Positions 31,895-39,947 of a stretch of DNA of 43,691 nucleotides are shown in pieces. Below the pieces are notes generated by a model. The model was not told the origin of the DNA and did not search any database. It saw only the letters and a program-made list of their open reading frames with translations. Source of the DNA: Candidatus Poseidoniaceae archaeon (lineage in GTDB: Archaea > Thermoplasmatota > Poseidoniia > Poseidoniales > Poseidoniaceae); assembly GCA_029250345.1 (NCBI GenBank), contig JAQXFL010000005.1:1-43691 (forward strand), given 5' to 3'. A program made the translations under genes and the position numbers. Numbering within the stretch: the stretch's first letter is position 1; every line of letters begins with the position of its first letter.

Positions 31895-32724
31895 GCTTCC
31901 ACCTCCCCAAGTTCAACCATGGCTTGGTGGAATTGTTCATCGTTCGGTGCAGCACCATGGAAGGAGGGATTGTTTTCCATGTATGAAATACCAGCACCTT
32001 TGACGGTATGAGCAATAAGAATCGAAGGGCCGTTGCAGTTCTCTGGCGCTTCAAGGAAGTCTAAACCTTCCATGACTTGAGTCATATCGTGTCCATCAAT
32101 TTCTTTAACGTTCCATCCGAATGCTTTCCACTTTGCAGGGATGTCAAACATGCGCATTTGCTCTTCACAGAAATCGTCGTTTTGGATACGGTTTCGGTCA
32201 AGAATGACCTTGAGGTTTCCAAGTTCATGGTGTGCTGCAGCCATTGCTGCTTCCCAAACACTGCCCTCTTGCATTTCACCATCACCGATCATAACGAACG
32301 CTCTTCGCTCACTGGAATCGAGTCGAGCTGCGGTCGCACAGCCCATGCCGAACGAGAGTCCCATGCCAAGAGATCCAGCAGAGAAATCTACGCCTGGACA
32401 CCATTTCATGTCGACGTGCCCTTGGCAGACTCCGCCAAGAACACGGTATGATTTGAGGTCTTCATGGGATATGAATCCCATTTCAGCCAAGACAGCATAC
32501 ATACCCGGAGAGGCGTGTCCCTTCGAGAGAATGAAGCGGTCACGGTCATTCCAATCTGGCTGCTCTGGGCGTACTCGCATACGAGTGGCATAAAGCGCAG
32601 CTATGAGGTCAATCTCGGAAAGAGAGCCACCAGGATGTCCTGCCTGCGCACGGTGAACCATTTTGACAATTTCAACACGGCATTTACGTGCCATTTCCTC
32701 TAAATCTGCTATCGACTTGGACAT
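31891..32724 (-). CDS. transketolase, N-terminal subunit
   Basis: First half of the split transketolase, carrying the thiamine-pyrophosphate/Mg-binding domain. The 277-residue product has HRAQAGHPGGSLSEIDLIAALY, RDRFILSKGHASPGMYAVL, and the TPP motif GDGEMQEGSVWEAAMAAAHH ending in NRIQND. Together with the C-terminal subunit and transaldolase it interconverts pentose and hexose phosphates, giving ribose 5-phosphate for nucleotides and erythrose 4-phosphate for aromatics, the latter being upstream of chorismate used by MqnA. Confidence 0.93.
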   Translation of the reverse strand: MSKSIADLEEMARKCRVEIVKMVHRAQAGHPGGSLSEIDLIAALYATRMRVRPEQPDWNDRDRFILSKGHASPGMYAVLAEMGFISHEDLKSYRVLGGVCQGHVDMKWCPGVDFSAGSLGMGLSFGMGCATAARLDSSERRAFVMIGDGEMQEGSVWEAAMAAAHHELGNLKVILDRNRIQNDDFCEEQMRMFDIPAKWKAFGWNVKEIDGHDMTQVMEGLDFLEAPENCNGPSILIAHTVKGAGISYMENNPSFHGAAPNDEQFHQAMVELGEVEA

Positions 32725-32805
32725 TGTTACACCCTCGTAATGTTGTGCCTTAGCGGGAGCCCTTTGATGGTTTTCCTACTTTTCGAATGGATGACCGTCG
32801 TGAAA

Positions 32806-34854
32806 TCACTTCAAGTTCTTGAGTTTGAAAGCGTTAAACAATTTCTGACTGGCGTCGAGTACAACCATTCTCGATTCGGTAACGAGGTTTCCACCCTTCG
32901 GCAATGCTCGAGTGGCAAGCCAGATGAACACAGCAACGAACCATCCAAAGAACATCAGCGAGAAGAAGTCTCCAAGCGTCGTCACACCGAATATTTCGTT
33001 AAGATTGATATCGCTAACAATCAGCAATGCGATGAACACTCCAAGCAGCGATTCACCTGCAATGAATCCTGCACCGATGAGTACACCACGGTTCTCCACT
33101 TCTTTAGCAGCCTTCTTCGCTGCTGGAGAAGGATTCGACTTAATCGAGCCATCGATACGGATGTAGGCAGAATTGAGAGCAAAATAAGAGATAATTCCAC
33201 CAAGCATAATTGGAACAGAGAGGGCTAATGGGAGATAGATACCTATTGCTACGCTCATGACGGGCATTTTGAGTACGATAAGGACAATTGCAATGACAGC
33301 TCCCAACAACACCATCTCAATATTGAGCCCCCCACCAAATGCTCCTTGCACGATGGCCCCAATCAATTCGGCTTGCGGTGCGAAAAGCGCTTTTTCACAC
33401 CCAGGGTCCGAAGGCAGCGGATTGATTTCACATGCTGTTTTAGAAATTCTGAATGCATTGTGGAGCAGTTGCAACGTTGGTCCGATGATGACAGCACCCG
33501 TAACTACACCAATGATTTCTGCAGTTTGTTGCCTCCACGGTGTTGCCCCAACCATATGTCCTGTTTTGAGATCCTGCATGACGTCTCCGGCAATTGCCGC
33601 CGATGATGCCACAATTGCAGCGATGAGAAGTGTTGCTAACATCAGTTCTGATGTTCCGAGGCCGAGGAAAAAGTCTCCAACAATCCAAACCAATGCTACA
33701 GTGAAAAGTAATGTAGCGATGGTCATACCCGAAACTGGAGAGTTTGAAGAGCCTACAACTCCGGCGATATATCCTGCAACAGCTGCGAAGAAAAAGGCTA
33801 CTACTCCAAGGAATAATGCGCCTGCAAGTGCGAGTATGAGTGAACCAGTCGCCCACCAATAATAGAGGAAAGTGAGGACGATGAGAACTCCACAGAACAT
33901 GAGAACTTTATCGAGAGGGAGGTCTATTTCAGTTCTCAAAAGGTTTTCAGAGGAGTCGTCGTTCTTGACAAGGGCTTTTGATAGTCCAGTGATGATTGTC
34001 TTACGCATCGACCAAAGCGTGTATACTCCACCAACGACCATAGCACCTACACCGACGTAACGTATTTGCGATGCCCAGATAATGCTGAAACTCGATACTA
34101 AATCAGGCGCAGGCGGCCATCCACGAATGAGTCCGTACATGGGCACCAACAATGCAAATCCAATGACGCCGCCAAGGAAGATGAACGATGCAATTCGAAC
34201 ACCAACGATGTAGCCAACTGAAAGCAACGCAATCGAGAGATCCATGCCAGCATACACTCGAGTTCCAATGAACTCCCAGGCTGCCTCGACCTTGTGATGG
34301 GTAACTTCGAAGCCTTTGACCATGAGACCATAGATCGCACCGATTCCAAGTGCGTAGAGAATGGCCAATGCCCCTTCTCCACCCTCTTCACCTGCAACCA
34401 ATACTTCTCTGCAAGCTACGCCTTCTGGATAAGGTAGAGCTTCTTCAACAATGAAGAGTCGACGCAAAGCAATGGTGAACATGGTGCCCAACAATCCCCC
34501 GAGTAACGCAATAATCATGGTATCAAGCCATTGAATTTCTGTCCAAATGCCAATGACCAGGAATGCAGGGACGGTGAAAATAATTCCTGCTGCTAGAGAT
34601 TCCCCAGCACTAGCCATTGTTTGGACGGCGTTGTTTTCAAGGATTGAGACATCATTGAATGCTGTTCTCAGTATAATCATTGACATGACAGCTGCAGGTA
34701 TACTTGCGGATACTGTCATACCAGCATACAACCCCAAATAGGCATTAGCAGCAGTCATGAGGACACCCAGAATTACCCCCACAATCACGACACGCAGTGT
34801 CAATTCTTTCGGTGATTCTGAGGCAGGGATATATGGATCTCCCAAATCGCTCAT
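32806..34854 (-). CDS. OPT-family oligopeptide transporter
   Basis: A 682-residue polytopic membrane protein of the oligopeptide transporter family (proton-coupled peptide or metal-chelate uptake). The N-terminal ELTLRVVIVGVILGVLMTAANAYLGLYAGMTVSASIPAAV block and the EALPYPEGVACREVLVAGEEG motif are diagnostic; about fifteen hydrophobic segments are visible. Prokaryotic OPT proteins of this length resemble the peptide-type rather than YSL branch, but the substrate is not clear. It is divergent from the P-type ATPase, with about 120 bases between the starts. Confidence 0.92.
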   Translation of the reverse strand: MSDLGDPYIPASESPKELTLRVVIVGVILGVLMTAANAYLGLYAGMTVSASIPAAVMSMIILRTAFNDVSILENNAVQTMASAGESLAAGIIFTVPAFLVIGIWTEIQWLDTMIIALLGGLLGTMFTIALRRLFIVEEALPYPEGVACREVLVAGEEGGEGALAILYALGIGAIYGLMVKGFEVTHHKVEAAWEFIGTRVYAGMDLSIALLSVGYIVGVRIASFIFLGGVIGFALLVPMYGLIRGWPPAPDLVSSFSIIWASQIRYVGVGAMVVGGVYTLWSMRKTIITGLSKALVKNDDSSENLLRTEIDLPLDKVLMFCGVLIVLTFLYYWWATGSLILALAGALFLGVVAFFFAAVAGYIAGVVGSSNSPVSGMTIATLLFTVALVWIVGDFFLGLGTSELMLATLLIAAIVASSAAIAGDVMQDLKTGHMVGATPWRQQTAEIIGVVTGAVIIGPTLQLLHNAFRISKTACEINPLPSDPGCEKALFAPQAELIGAIVQGAFGGGLNIEMVLLGAVIAIVLIVLKMPVMSVAIGIYLPLALSVPIMLGGIISYFALNSAYIRIDGSIKSNPSPAAKKAAKEVENRGVLIGAGFIAGESLLGVFIALLIVSDINLNEIFGVTTLGDFFSLMFFGWFVAVFIWLATRALPKGGNLVTESRMVVLDASQKLFNAFKLKNLK

Positions 34855-34965
34855 GCACCATCGAGGCAGATGCAGTTGTTCAATTCATCGCTTGTGCGGA
34901 AAGGGAAGACCACCATCATTATCATAAGTCCTCCATGGTACCAAGAACTGCTTACGCACGTAAGT

Positions 34966-34971
34966 GAGGTG
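34966..34971 (+). promoter_or_regulatory. Shine-Dalgarno deciding the P-type ATPase start
   Basis: GAGGTG six bases before a GTG at 34978. The same GAGGTG precedes the Nudix ATG and rps7, so it is a working ribosome-binding element here. It favours the GTG over the ATG at 34870, whose 36 extra residues are unlike any P-type ATPase N-terminus. Confidence 0.55.
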
Positions 34972-34977
34972 TTTTGG

Positions 34978-37866
34978 GTGAATACTTGGCATGACTTGAA
35001 CTCGGATGAAATCATTCATACTCTTGATACCAACAAAGACGGTCTTTCGGATGCCGAGGTTCTCAAGCGGCGTGGGGAATACGGTAAGAATAAACTGAAA
35101 GAACCCGAAAAAACTTCTGCGATTCTTCGTTTTCTCTCTCAATACAACGACCCTTTGAACTACTTGCTGATTGGTGCAGCACTCATCGCACTTGCCATCA
35201 AACCGGATCATCCAGGAGACGCAATTTTCATCTTCATTGTCCTCACTGCAAATGCCACCTTTGGGTACTGGCAAGAAGGCCAAGCAGAACAGGCTATGGA
35301 TGCTCTCAAACAGATGGCTGTTTCGACATGTGTCGTTATCCGTGATGGCATTGAATGGTCAATCCCAACGCCTGATTTAGTTCCTGGTGACATTGTCAAA
35401 CTCGAAGAAGGGTTGAACGTACCCGCTGATATTCGTGTCATTGAATCGTACCAGTGCAGGATTGATGAATCCTCACTCACCGGTGAGTCGAACAGCATTC
35501 TCAAGTCAACGGATTCTCTGCCGGCTGCGACGCTCTTGGCTGACCGTAACAACATGGCTTACATGGGCACATGCGTATCGACAGGCCGAGCAATTGGTGT
35601 TGTTGTTGAAACTGGAATGGAAACAGAACTTGGACGCATTGCAAGCAACATTGTCGATACTGAAACTCCAAAAACTCCATTGGAACTAAAATTGGAATCA
35701 CTTGGTCGTTTCTTAGGATTCATCGCATTGATCGTTGCAGTCCTCTTGGTCTCAATTGAACTCATCATTGCTTACGGTTTAGCCCAAGACAATCTTTGGG
35801 AAGTTGCCGTAGACCAATTTATCATCGCCATCGCCATTTTCGTAGCGATTGTTCCAGAGGGGTTGCCGATTATTCTCGTGATTACCCTTGCGCTCGGTAT
35901 GCGAAATATGGCCCGTCACAAAGCAATTATTCGTCGCATGAAAGCAGTTGAGACCCTCGGTTCGACTACAGTCATTTGTTCGGATAAAACGGGCACGCTT
36001 ACGAAGAATCAAATGACTGTACGCCAGTTTTCTTCGACCTACGGCACTTTCACAGTTTCCGGTGAGGGTTTCAAGCCAGTTGGCAACCTCTCACTGGACG
36101 GCACCGAAGTGACGGATGAAGGGATGAGCAAATTACAGAGTGATTTGGCATTCCGACTTTCGGCTGCATGCCTCTCTTTGTGCCATAATTCTCAGATTTC
36201 GAAAGTCGATGGGCAATGGCAGGCGATTGGCGATCCTACGGATTCAGCATGTGCTGTTTTAGGATGGAAAATTAACGGTGATGTGCGTAAGTTTTCGCAA
36301 CGCCATTCAAGAATCCACGAATTCTTTTTCGACACAACACGTAAGCGAATGTCTGTTATTCACGAGTATGAAGGTGAGCGATGGATCTTTTCAAAGGGTG
36401 GTGCCGGTGGTTATGTACCATTAGTCGAATGGAAAGTAGTGGACGGAGAAATTGTCCCTATCACACAAGACGACTTTGAAGCAGCATCGAAAGCGAACAA
36501 AGAAATGGCGAATCAAGCAATGAGAGTCCTTGCGCTTTGTGCTCGTCGGCTGGATGATGACGAAGATATTCATGATGTCAACGTTGTTGAGTCCAGTTTC
36601 ATTTTCCTTGGACTCGTCGGAATTATGGATCCACCGCGTTCCGAAGTCAAGGAAGCAATTGCAACATGTCAGAAAGCAGGAATCCGTGTCAAAATGATTA
36701 CTGGAGACCAACAATATACCGCAGAAGCAATTGGCAAAGAACTCAATATCACCGAAGGTGGTATTGCCCCTGTGAACGGTGCATCCCTTGAAACAATGAG
36801 CGATGAAGCATTGGCGGAGGCTGCATCTCAAGCCAGTATTTTCTCACGTGTTACGCCTGAGCAAAAAATGCGTATTGTGTCTGGTCTTCAGGAGCGCGGA
36901 GAAATTGTCGCAATGACGGGCGATGGCGTGAATGATGCGCCAGCTCTTTCTCGTGCCAACATCGGTATTGCAATGGGAATTGCTGGAACGGATGTCGCAA
37001 AAGATGCAGCAGATATGGTGCTTCAAGACGATAATTTTGCAAACATTGTTCATGCAGTCGAAGAAGGGCGCAAGATTTACCAAAACATTCGTAACTTTGT
37101 CCGCTACCAAGTTTCTACAAACGTGGCAGCGGTAGCATTGATTGTTCTTTCTACGCTCGTCCTGCCTTGGGAATTACCGTTGACTGCAACCCAAATCCTG
37201 GTCATCAATATCCTCATGGATGGCCCACCTGCGGTTGCTTTAGGCGTTGAGAAGAAGCATGGCAATGTAATGGAGCGACCCCCTCGTCCAGTGAACGAAG
37301 GATTACCGAATTTCCGCGATGTTGCCCTCATTTTCTGGTTAGGAACCATCATGGTCGCAGGTACGTTGACTGTGTTCTATCTCGCAGGCGGCGGTCTTGA
37401 TCCTTCAACGTGTGACACGATTCCAATGACCGATGCGGCGACCTTTACTGGCTTCGATATTGATGCGTGCCTTGCTGGAGATGCCGGCGCAATGGCTGAT
37501 GCAGAATCGTATGCATCCGAGAAATTCGCCTATGCTCAAACAATGACATTCTCGGTATTTATTCTCTATCAGTTGTTTAACGTCATTAATTGCCGTTCAA
37601 GCCAAGACAGTGTGTTCACGCTTGGTTTATTTTCAAACAAGGCGATAAATTTGGCTATACTCATCTCGCTCGGTCTTTTGTTGTTCTTTGTGCAACTTTC
37701 AAATCTCACGCTACCGCTCGTGGGACTGGAGATTGGTGGGTTGCTACGTACAGTAACGCTTGAAGCGACGGACTGGATGGTGATTGTATGCGTAGCCTCA
37801 ACAGTATTTATCATTGAAGAGTTTAGAAAGTTCATCGTTAAATCTCGTTACTTTGCTGTACAGTAA
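34978..37866 (+). CDS. P2-type cation-transporting ATPase (calcium-pump-like)
   Basis: A 962-residue P-type ATPase, probably a cation exporter. Domain order: N-terminal WHDLNSDEIIHTL, M1-M2, actuator with SSLTGES (about 170), M4 with IVPEGLP, phosphorylation site SDKTGTLTKNQM (Asp336), nucleotide-binding KGGAGG, hinge TGDGVNDAPALSRA, M5-M10. Transport residues: M4 Glu in PEGLP and M6 Asn/Asp in INILMDGPPA are kept; the M5 Glu of SERCA site I is Ala (STNVAAVAL), and M8 has Gln (LYQLFNVIN), the pattern of plasma-membrane Ca2+ pumps with one site. Na+ export remains possible. The divergent OPT transporter may share control. Confidence 0.93.
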   Translation: MNTWHDLNSDEIIHTLDTNKDGLSDAEVLKRRGEYGKNKLKEPEKTSAILRFLSQYNDPLNYLLIGAALIALAIKPDHPGDAIFIFIVLTANATFGYWQEGQAEQAMDALKQMAVSTCVVIRDGIEWSIPTPDLVPGDIVKLEEGLNVPADIRVIESYQCRIDESSLTGESNSILKSTDSLPAATLLADRNNMAYMGTCVSTGRAIGVVVETGMETELGRIASNIVDTETPKTPLELKLESLGRFLGFIALIVAVLLVSIELIIAYGLAQDNLWEVAVDQFIIAIAIFVAIVPEGLPIILVITLALGMRNMARHKAIIRRMKAVETLGSTTVICSDKTGTLTKNQMTVRQFSSTYGTFTVSGEGFKPVGNLSLDGTEVTDEGMSKLQSDLAFRLSAACLSLCHNSQISKVDGQWQAIGDPTDSACAVLGWKINGDVRKFSQRHSRIHEFFFDTTRKRMSVIHEYEGERWIFSKGGAGGYVPLVEWKVVDGEIVPITQDDFEAASKANKEMANQAMRVLALCARRLDDDEDIHDVNVVESSFIFLGLVGIMDPPRSEVKEAIATCQKAGIRVKMITGDQQYTAEAIGKELNITEGGIAPVNGASLETMSDEALAEAASQASIFSRVTPEQKMRIVSGLQERGEIVAMTGDGVNDAPALSRANIGIAMGIAGTDVAKDAADMVLQDDNFANIVHAVEEGRKIYQNIRNFVRYQVSTNVAAVALIVLSTLVLPWELPLTATQILVINILMDGPPAVALGVEKKHGNVMERPPRPVNEGLPNFRDVALIFWLGTIMVAGTLTVFYLAGGGLDPSTCDTIPMTDAATFTGFDIDACLAGDAGAMADAESYASEKFAYAQTMTFSVFILYQLFNVINCRSSQDSVFTLGLFSNKAINLAILISLGLLLFFVQLSNLTLPLVGLEIGGLLRTVTLEATDWMVIVCVASTVFIIEEFRKFIVKSRYFAVQ

Positions 37867-37925
37867 GCGTAACAAGCGTGTGGCCTAAACCACATCTTGA
37901 AAAACAGTGTGGGGCAGGAACATGT

Positions 37926-39140
37926 ATGTCAGCATGGGAATCTTCCGTTCTCGATGCGGGTTCTAACCCTGAATGGAAGTCACTCTTGCCACAACTTGTC
38001 GGTGACCTCGATACTTGGAGTGCGACTCTACAGCCAGTTGCTGCCAAGATTTCCAACGGTCAACGCCTCACGCTTGCCGATGGTATTGTTCTCTTTGAGC
38101 ATCCCAATCTTTCGGAGGTTGGACGATTGGCAAATTGTGTCCGTTCCGCTCGATTCGGCTCGAATGCTTTTTTCAATTCCAATGTGCATGTCAATCAGAC
38201 CAACATTTGTGTTCTCGCTTGCAAGTTTTGTGCCTTCCGTCGTTCTAAGAAAGCGAAGGATGCTTACGCATTAGACGTCAGTGCATACCTCGAAGACCTC
38301 GGTCAATATGCCGAGCATGTCGACGAAGTACACTCCGTTGGTGGATTGCATCCTGATTGGGGTGTCGAACATTACGCAGAACTCTTCAAGGCATCACGGG
38401 AACGCTTCCCGCATGTATCCATCAAGGCCTTGACTGCTGTCGAAATCAAACACCTTTCCCAACTCTCGAACATGAGTTACAAAGACACTCTCCAACAACT
38501 TAGAGATGCAGGCCTTGGTTCGCTACCAGGTGGAGGTGCAGAGATCCTTGACGATGACGTACGAGCGATTATTTGCAACGGAAAAGAAAGTTCATCCGAG
38601 TACCTCGAAATCCATCGCACCGCCCATGAACTCGGAATTCCTACCAATTGTACAATGCTTTTTGGAACCATTGAAACACTTGAACAGCGATTAATGCACA
38701 TGATTCAATTACGAGAAGTCAACGATGACACCTCCGGTTTCCAGTGCTTTGTCCCCTATCCGTTCCTTCCTGACCACACACGGCTTCCTGAAGCCCAACT
38801 TGCAACGGGTAGCGAGATTCTACGTACCATCGCCGTTTCCCGCCTCATGTTGGATACCATTCCTCACATCAAGGCCTACAGGATGAACATTGGTGATGAA
38901 TTAGCCGAGTTAGCCCTCCAATACGGTGCTGACGATATCGATGGAACAGTCCAGAAAGAATCAATCATGCATCTTGCCGGCTCAACAACACCACTCGACC
39001 ACGACCGTATTCGCCTTGCGCGTCTTATCACGGATGCTGGATGTGTCCCTGTCCAAAGAAACACGACTTACGAAAGATTCGAAATCTTCATTCCACCAGA
39101 GCCTAAGCCTCGTAGAGGGTTAAAAATGGCCAGCCCCTGA
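37926..39140 (+). CDS. mqnE: aminofutalosine synthase MqnE
   Basis: Radical SAM enzyme of the futalosine menaquinone route, joining 3-[(1-carboxyvinyl)oxy]benzoate to the adenosyl moiety of SAM to give aminofutalosine. The 404-residue product has the 4Fe-4S motif CVLACKFC (Cys 95, 99, 102), VGGLHPDWG, IKALTAVEI, the LPGGGAEIL block and HRTAHELGIPTNCTMLFGTIE. The last and the DDTSGFQCFVPYPF segment point to MqnE rather than the related MqnC. ATG 37926 is preferred; a GTG sixteen codons upstream is in frame. mqnA follows after nine bases. Confidence 0.88.
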   Translation: MSAWESSVLDAGSNPEWKSLLPQLVGDLDTWSATLQPVAAKISNGQRLTLADGIVLFEHPNLSEVGRLANCVRSARFGSNAFFNSNVHVNQTNICVLACKFCAFRRSKKAKDAYALDVSAYLEDLGQYAEHVDEVHSVGGLHPDWGVEHYAELFKASRERFPHVSIKALTAVEIKHLSQLSNMSYKDTLQQLRDAGLGSLPGGGAEILDDDVRAIICNGKESSSEYLEIHRTAHELGIPTNCTMLFGTIETLEQRLMHMIQLREVNDDTSGFQCFVPYPFLPDHTRLPEAQLATGSEILRTIAVSRLMLDTIPHIKAYRMNIGDELAELALQYGADDIDGTVQKESIMHLAGSTTPLDHDRIRLARLITDAGCVPVQRNTTYERFEIFIPPEPKPRRGLKMASP

Positions 39141-39149
39141 GGAAGAGAG

Positions 39150-39947
39150 ATGGTTGAATCACATTGGATGCAAACGATGGGCAGAGTTGCTTTTCTCAAT
39201 TGCGACCCACTGTTCTATGGATTAGAGACCAATTGGAATATTCTCGCTGCCCCGCCTGCATGGCTTACCGGTCATCTACTGCGTAAGGACTGCATACTTG
39301 CACCAATACCGGCGGCAGACTATGCTCGGCATGCCGACGAACTGATACTGCTGCCAGACATTGGGATTTGCAGTCGAGGTGAAGTTGGTAGTGTTCTTGT
39401 CTTCGGAAATAAGCCTCTCGAGCAAATGAAATCCATTGCTTTACCAACGGACTCAGCTACTTCAGTTCAATTGTTGAAGTACCTCTTGAAAAAGCGAAAC
39501 TTGGACCCCGAATTTGTTCTTATGGGCCCTGATCTCGAGGGGATGCTGAAACAATGCGAAGGAGCGCTGCTCATTGGTGACCGTGCTCTTGAAGGTGCCA
39601 AAATCGCACCGAATACTGTTCAACTCGATTTAGGTCAAGACTGGCTTAAATTCACTCAAAAACCTATGGTGTTTGGCGTTTTTGCAGCTCGTAAGGATAC
39701 GCCAATTGAATCTCTTCGTCACGCACACGCCGTTCTTAACGACAATTTGCGTCATTTCGAACAAAGTGCTGAGCAACGTCAGAGCGTAATAGAATGGGCC
39801 ATGACACGTTCGCATCTTGATTATGAGCGATTAGATCGGTACTTTGGAGAAGTGTTCAATCGCATCGACAGTGAAAATCTCTCTGGGCTTAATGAGTTCC
39901 TCACGAAAGCATGTGGGCTAAAGTCGGGTGCAGAATTCGCTTGGTAA
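39150..39947 (+). CDS. mqnA: chorismate dehydratase MqnA
   Basis: First enzyme of the futalosine pathway: removes water from chorismate to give 3-[(1-carboxyvinyl)oxy]benzoate, the MqnE substrate. The 265-residue product has the periplasmic-binding-protein-like fold of the MqnA/MqnD family: RVAFLNCDPLFYGLE, APIPAADYARHADELILLPDIGICSRGEVGSVLVF, ALLIGDRAL and the C-terminal helical part. GAAGAGAG just before the ATG supports the start. Operon with mqnE. Its stop directly abuts that of the converging WD40 gene. Confidence 0.9.
   Translation: MVESHWMQTMGRVAFLNCDPLFYGLETNWNILAAPPAWLTGHLLRKDCILAPIPAADYARHADELILLPDIGICSRGEVGSVLVFGNKPLEQMKSIALPTDSATSVQLLKYLLKKRNLDPEFVLMGPDLEGMLKQCEGALLIGDRALEGAKIAPNTVQLDLGQDWLKFTQKPMVFGVFAARKDTPIESLRHAHAVLNDNLRHFEQSAEQRQSVIEWAMTRSHLDYERLDRYFGEVFNRIDSENLSGLNEFLTKACGLKSGAEFAW

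Noticed and set aside
33257..33862. 201-residue plus-strand frame opposite the OPT transporter
   Set aside because: The Ala/Thr/Ser/Pro-rich composition is what the complement of hydrophobic membrane codons gives; the OPT motifs on the minus strand are decisive.
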